From Nitrospinaceae bacterium (lineage in GTDB: Bacteria > Nitrospinota > Nitrospinia > Nitrospinales > Nitrospinaceae), in the NCBI GenBank assembly GCA_028278405.1, contig JANQEK010000006.1, positions 1 to 64,000 of the forward strand: a DNA stretch of 64,000 nucleotides, in the 5' to 3' direction. This document shows, piece by piece, positions 61,381 to 64,000 of this stretch (within the stretch, counting starts at the first letter, position 1; every line of letters begins with the position of its first letter). The notes under the pieces are model-generated. The model worked only from the letters and a program-made list of their open reading frames with translations, was not told the DNA's origin and searched no databases. Made by a program: the position numbers and the translations under genes.

Positions 61381-62541
61381 CTATAAGCCTGCAGATTTTT
61401 TCAATTTAGCCGCTTTGTCGGTTTGTTCCCAAGTGAAACCTTTTTCCTTTCTGCCGAAATGACCGTAGGCTGCTGTTTGCTTGAATCGGGGTTTTCTCAG
61501 GTCCAATGATTTCATAATTCCGGCAGGTTTCAGCTCAAAGTGATCCCGAATCAGGCCCTCGATATTTTTGGGATTGATGTGGTGCGTGTTGAAGGTATCC
61601 ACGAAAATGGAAACAGGATCGGCGACACCGATGGCATAGGCCAATTGCACTTCACAGCGGTCGGCAATTTTTGCGGCTACCAGGTTTTTGGCGATGTACC
61701 GGGCCATATAGGCGGCGGAACGATCCACCTTGGTTGAATCCTTGCCGGAGAACGCACCTCCTCCGTGACGGGCGAATCCTCCATAGGTGTCGACAATGAT
61801 TTTGCGCCCTGTCAAGCCGCAATCTCCCTGCGGGCCTCCAATGACAAAACGTCCGGTGGGATTGATGTGGATTTTCATTTTTTTTGCCTGAAAACTTTTC
61901 GGGATAACTTGATTGATAACTTCTTTAATAATCCCCGAGCGAATTTTCTTGTTGGAAGCGTCAGGATCATGCTGGGAAGAGATGACGACGGTTTCGATGC
62001 ATACCGGTTTGCCTTTTTCATAGCGTACTGAAACTTGTGATTTACTGTCCGGTCGAAGAAAAGGCAACGTGCCATTTTTGCGAACGTCGGCCAGTTTCTT
62101 GACCAGCTTATGGGCATACACGATGGGAGCGGGCATCAATTCTTTGGTTTCGTTGGAAGCATAACCGAACATCATGCCCTGATCTCCAGCACCCTGCTCG
62201 TGCTGATCATCATCCACGCCCTGCGCGATATCCTGTGATTGTTCATCGAGTGTGACCATCACTCCACAGGTTTCATAATCGAATCCCATATCGGAATGAG
62301 TGTATCCAATTTCCTTGATGGTCTGCCGGGCAATTTTAGGAATTTCAATTTTTGCCTTGGTCGTTACTTCACCGGATATGACGACAAGTCCAGTAGTCAC
62401 TAAGGTTTCACAAGCGACCCGGGACTGGGGATCTTTTTTTAAGAGTGCGTCCAGAATAGAATCCGAGATTTGATCCGAGATTTTATCAGGATGGCCTTCG
62501 GAAACGGATTCAGAGGTAAATAAATAATTACTTGAGCTCAT
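61381..62541 (-). CDS. metK: S-adenosylmethionine synthetase
   Basis: [60 protein letters not shown]. Confidence 0.97.
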   Translation of the reverse strand: MSSSNYLFTSESVSEGHPDKISDQISDSILDALLKKDPQSRVACETLVTTGLVVISGEVTTKAKIEIPKIARQTIKEIGYTHSDMGFDYETCGVMVTLDEQSQDIAQGVDDDQHEQGAGDQGMMFGYASNETKELMPAPIVYAHKLVKKLADVRKNGTLPFLRPDSKSQVSVRYEKGKPVCIETVVISSQHDPDASNKKIRSGIIKEVINQVIPKSFQAKKMKIHINPTGRFVIGGPQGDCGLTGRKIIVDTYGGFARHGGGAFSGKDSTKVDRSAAYMARYIAKNLVAAKIADRCEVQLAYAIGVADPVSIFVDTFNTHHINPKNIEGLIRDHFELKPAGIMKSLDLRKPRFKQTAAYGHFGRKEKGFTWEQTDKAAKLKKSAGL

Positions 62542-62639
62542 AGAAGAATACCTTGTTTGAGGGTGAAAAAATCAAAGTTTATTCAGAATTTGCATAAATT
62601 GAAAGAAAAGTTTCAAGCCGGGCAGGTTGATCCGGTTCG

Positions 62640-64000
62640 TTATTCCTTTTTCTCGTCAAAAGCCAGGTCTCGATCGAAATCGGAAGGAAAACGGCTCCGC
62701 ATTTCATTGTTGATGAACCGGTTGATTTCCTCAGATGTGGACAGGCTTAAGGCGTGATCGGCTAACTTACGGGCTTCTTTCAAAGTTATCTTTCTTAGAA
62801 TTTTTTTTACTTTGGGTATGGAGTGAGGTTCCATGCTCAATTCATGTACTTTGCCCAAGCCCAACAGTAAAAAAGTGGCGATGGGATCGCCCCCCAGTTC
62901 GCCACAAATGGAGACGGGTTTTCCCATATTCTCGGCAATCACGAAAATTTCTTTCAAAATTTTCAGAACCGAGGGATGAAAAGGCTGATAGAGGTGGGCT
63001 ACATTCTCATTGATGCGGTCCACCGCTAAAACGTATTGTATCAAATCATTGGTGCCGATACTTACATAGTCCACCAATTCCAGGATGCGATCCACAATGA
63101 GAGCCGCGGCCGGAGTTTCGATCATGGCTCCCACCAGGATGTCCTCCTGAAAGGGAATCTGGGAGTTTCTCAATTCCTCTTTGGCTTTTTCCAGATAATC
63201 GTTGGCTTCAACGATTTCCTCCACACTGGAGACCATAGGATATAGGATTTTAATTTTTCCGTAAAGACTTGCCCGCAAGATTCCCTTTAATTGGCTCATT
63301 AAAAGATCCGGCTGAGCCAGGGAAAGACGAATGCCTCTCAAACCCAGTGCAGGATTGTCCTCGGGTGAGTTGTTGATTTTTGAAAGTTGTTTGTCGGCCC
63401 CGATATCCAGAGTTCGGATCACCACGGGGTAGGGCTCCATGGTTTGCACCACTTTTTTAAAGTTGCTATACAAATCATTCTCTGTAGGCAGTGAGTTGGA
63501 TGCCAGATACAAGAATTCCGTCCGGTAGAGACCGATGCCTTCGCCACCGTATTTACGTATGGATTTTGCCTCATGGATAGTTTCAATATTGGCCATTAAC
63601 TGGACCTTTTCCCCATCCAGCGTCTCTGCCTCCAGGCCGATGTCCTTTAATAAGGTTTTTTCATACCGTTGATAGTTTTTCTGCTTTTTTTGGTAATGGT
63701 TTAATTGTTCTTTATCGGGATCAACGATGATCTCGCCTTGGATTCCATCAACAATCACCCTGTCTCCGGAATTGACAAATTGGGTAAGACTGCCCAAGCC
63801 GACAACGGCTGGTATTCCAAGAGCTGAAGCGAAAATGCCAACGTGGGAGGTTTTGCCGCCAACTTCGGTCGCCATTCCAAGGATATGGTTTTTGGGCATA
63901 ATGATGGTGTCCGAAGGGCTTAACTCATGTGTTATGACGATGACCGGTTCGTCGATATCCTCCAGGCTTTCTTGATGATGGCCGATCAGGTTCTTGATGA
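62640..64000 (-). CDS. ptsI: Phosphoenolpyruvate-protein phosphotransferase (PTS enzyme I), truncated by the window edge
   Basis: Reading frame continues past ATG 63899 to the window edge as IKNLIGHHQESLEDIDEPVIVITHELSPSDTIIMPKNHILGMATEVGGKTSHVGI; SICGELGGDP active site. PtsI versus PtsP is not resolved. Confidence 0.9.
   Translation of the reverse strand, partial: IKNLIGHHQESLEDIDEPVIVITHELSPSDTIIMPKNHILGMATEVGGKTSHVGIFASALGIPAVVGLGSLTQFVNSGDRVIVDGIQGEIIVDPDKEQLNHYQKKQKNYQRYEKTLLKDIGLEAETLDGEKVQLMANIETIHEAKSIRKYGGEGIGLYRTEFLYLASNSLPTENDLYSNFKKVVQTMEPYPVVIRTLDIGADKQLSKINNSPEDNPALGLRGIRLSLAQPDLLMSQLKGILRASLYGKIKILYPMVSSVEEIVEANDYLEKAKEELRNSQIPFQEDILVGAMIETPAAALIVDRILELVDYVSIGTNDLIQYVLAVDRINENVAHLYQPFHPSVLKILKEIFVIAENMGKPVSICGELGGDPIATFLLLGLGKVHELSMEPHSIPKVKKILRKITLKEARKLADHALSLSTSEEINRFINNEMRSRFPSDFDRDLAFDEKKE

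Noticed and set aside
62542-62640. SAM riboswitch upstream of metK
   Set aside because: Only ~100 bp of AT-rich sequence between the neighbouring genes; no recognisable riboswitch core.

Overview
This 64 kb window is a compact, mostly chromosomal segment of a Gram-negative bacterium. LPS genes (kdsB, lptF), Lol-like genes and an OM beta-barrel indicate an outer membrane. The gene content would fit a respiratory, possibly Nitrospinota-like lineage, but that is only an inference. About 55 protein-coding genes are supported. I saw no tRNA, CRISPR array, transposase or prophage.

Housekeeping genes: argS, rarA, serB, rsmE, scpA, cysE, a cysteine desulfurase, kdsB, pyrG, lptF, lipA, ispG, tig, nfi, metK, the yejABEF peptide importer, and a PTS enzyme I truncated by the right edge.

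Most interesting parts: (1) a periplasmic redox island at 0.3-5.1 kb. It has a triheme cytochrome facing an operon of two amicyanin-like cupredoxin/carboxypeptidase-regulatory proteins plus a triheme cytochrome with a C-terminal ethylbenzene-dehydrogenase/NxrC-like heme-binding domain. A third cupredoxin paralog, fused to TPRs and with a Met-to-Leu axial change, lies at 19.8-21.2 kb. (2) A tightly coupled cluster at 6.0-12.3 kb: GT4, OM barrel, LolCDE-like ABC transporter and LolA-like protein. It is followed by two tandem pilin-like genes lacking the FTLIE signature. (3) A tandemly duplicated Tll0287/DUF3365-type heme protein. (4) A 30-aa single-TM microprotein with a strong SD, missed by the ORF track. 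(5) An 89-bp hairpin-ended insertion flanked by 12-bp direct repeats that duplicate a stop codon. (6) A YejE permease with an acidic repeat insertion.

All family calls come from reading motifs in the translations; no database search was run.
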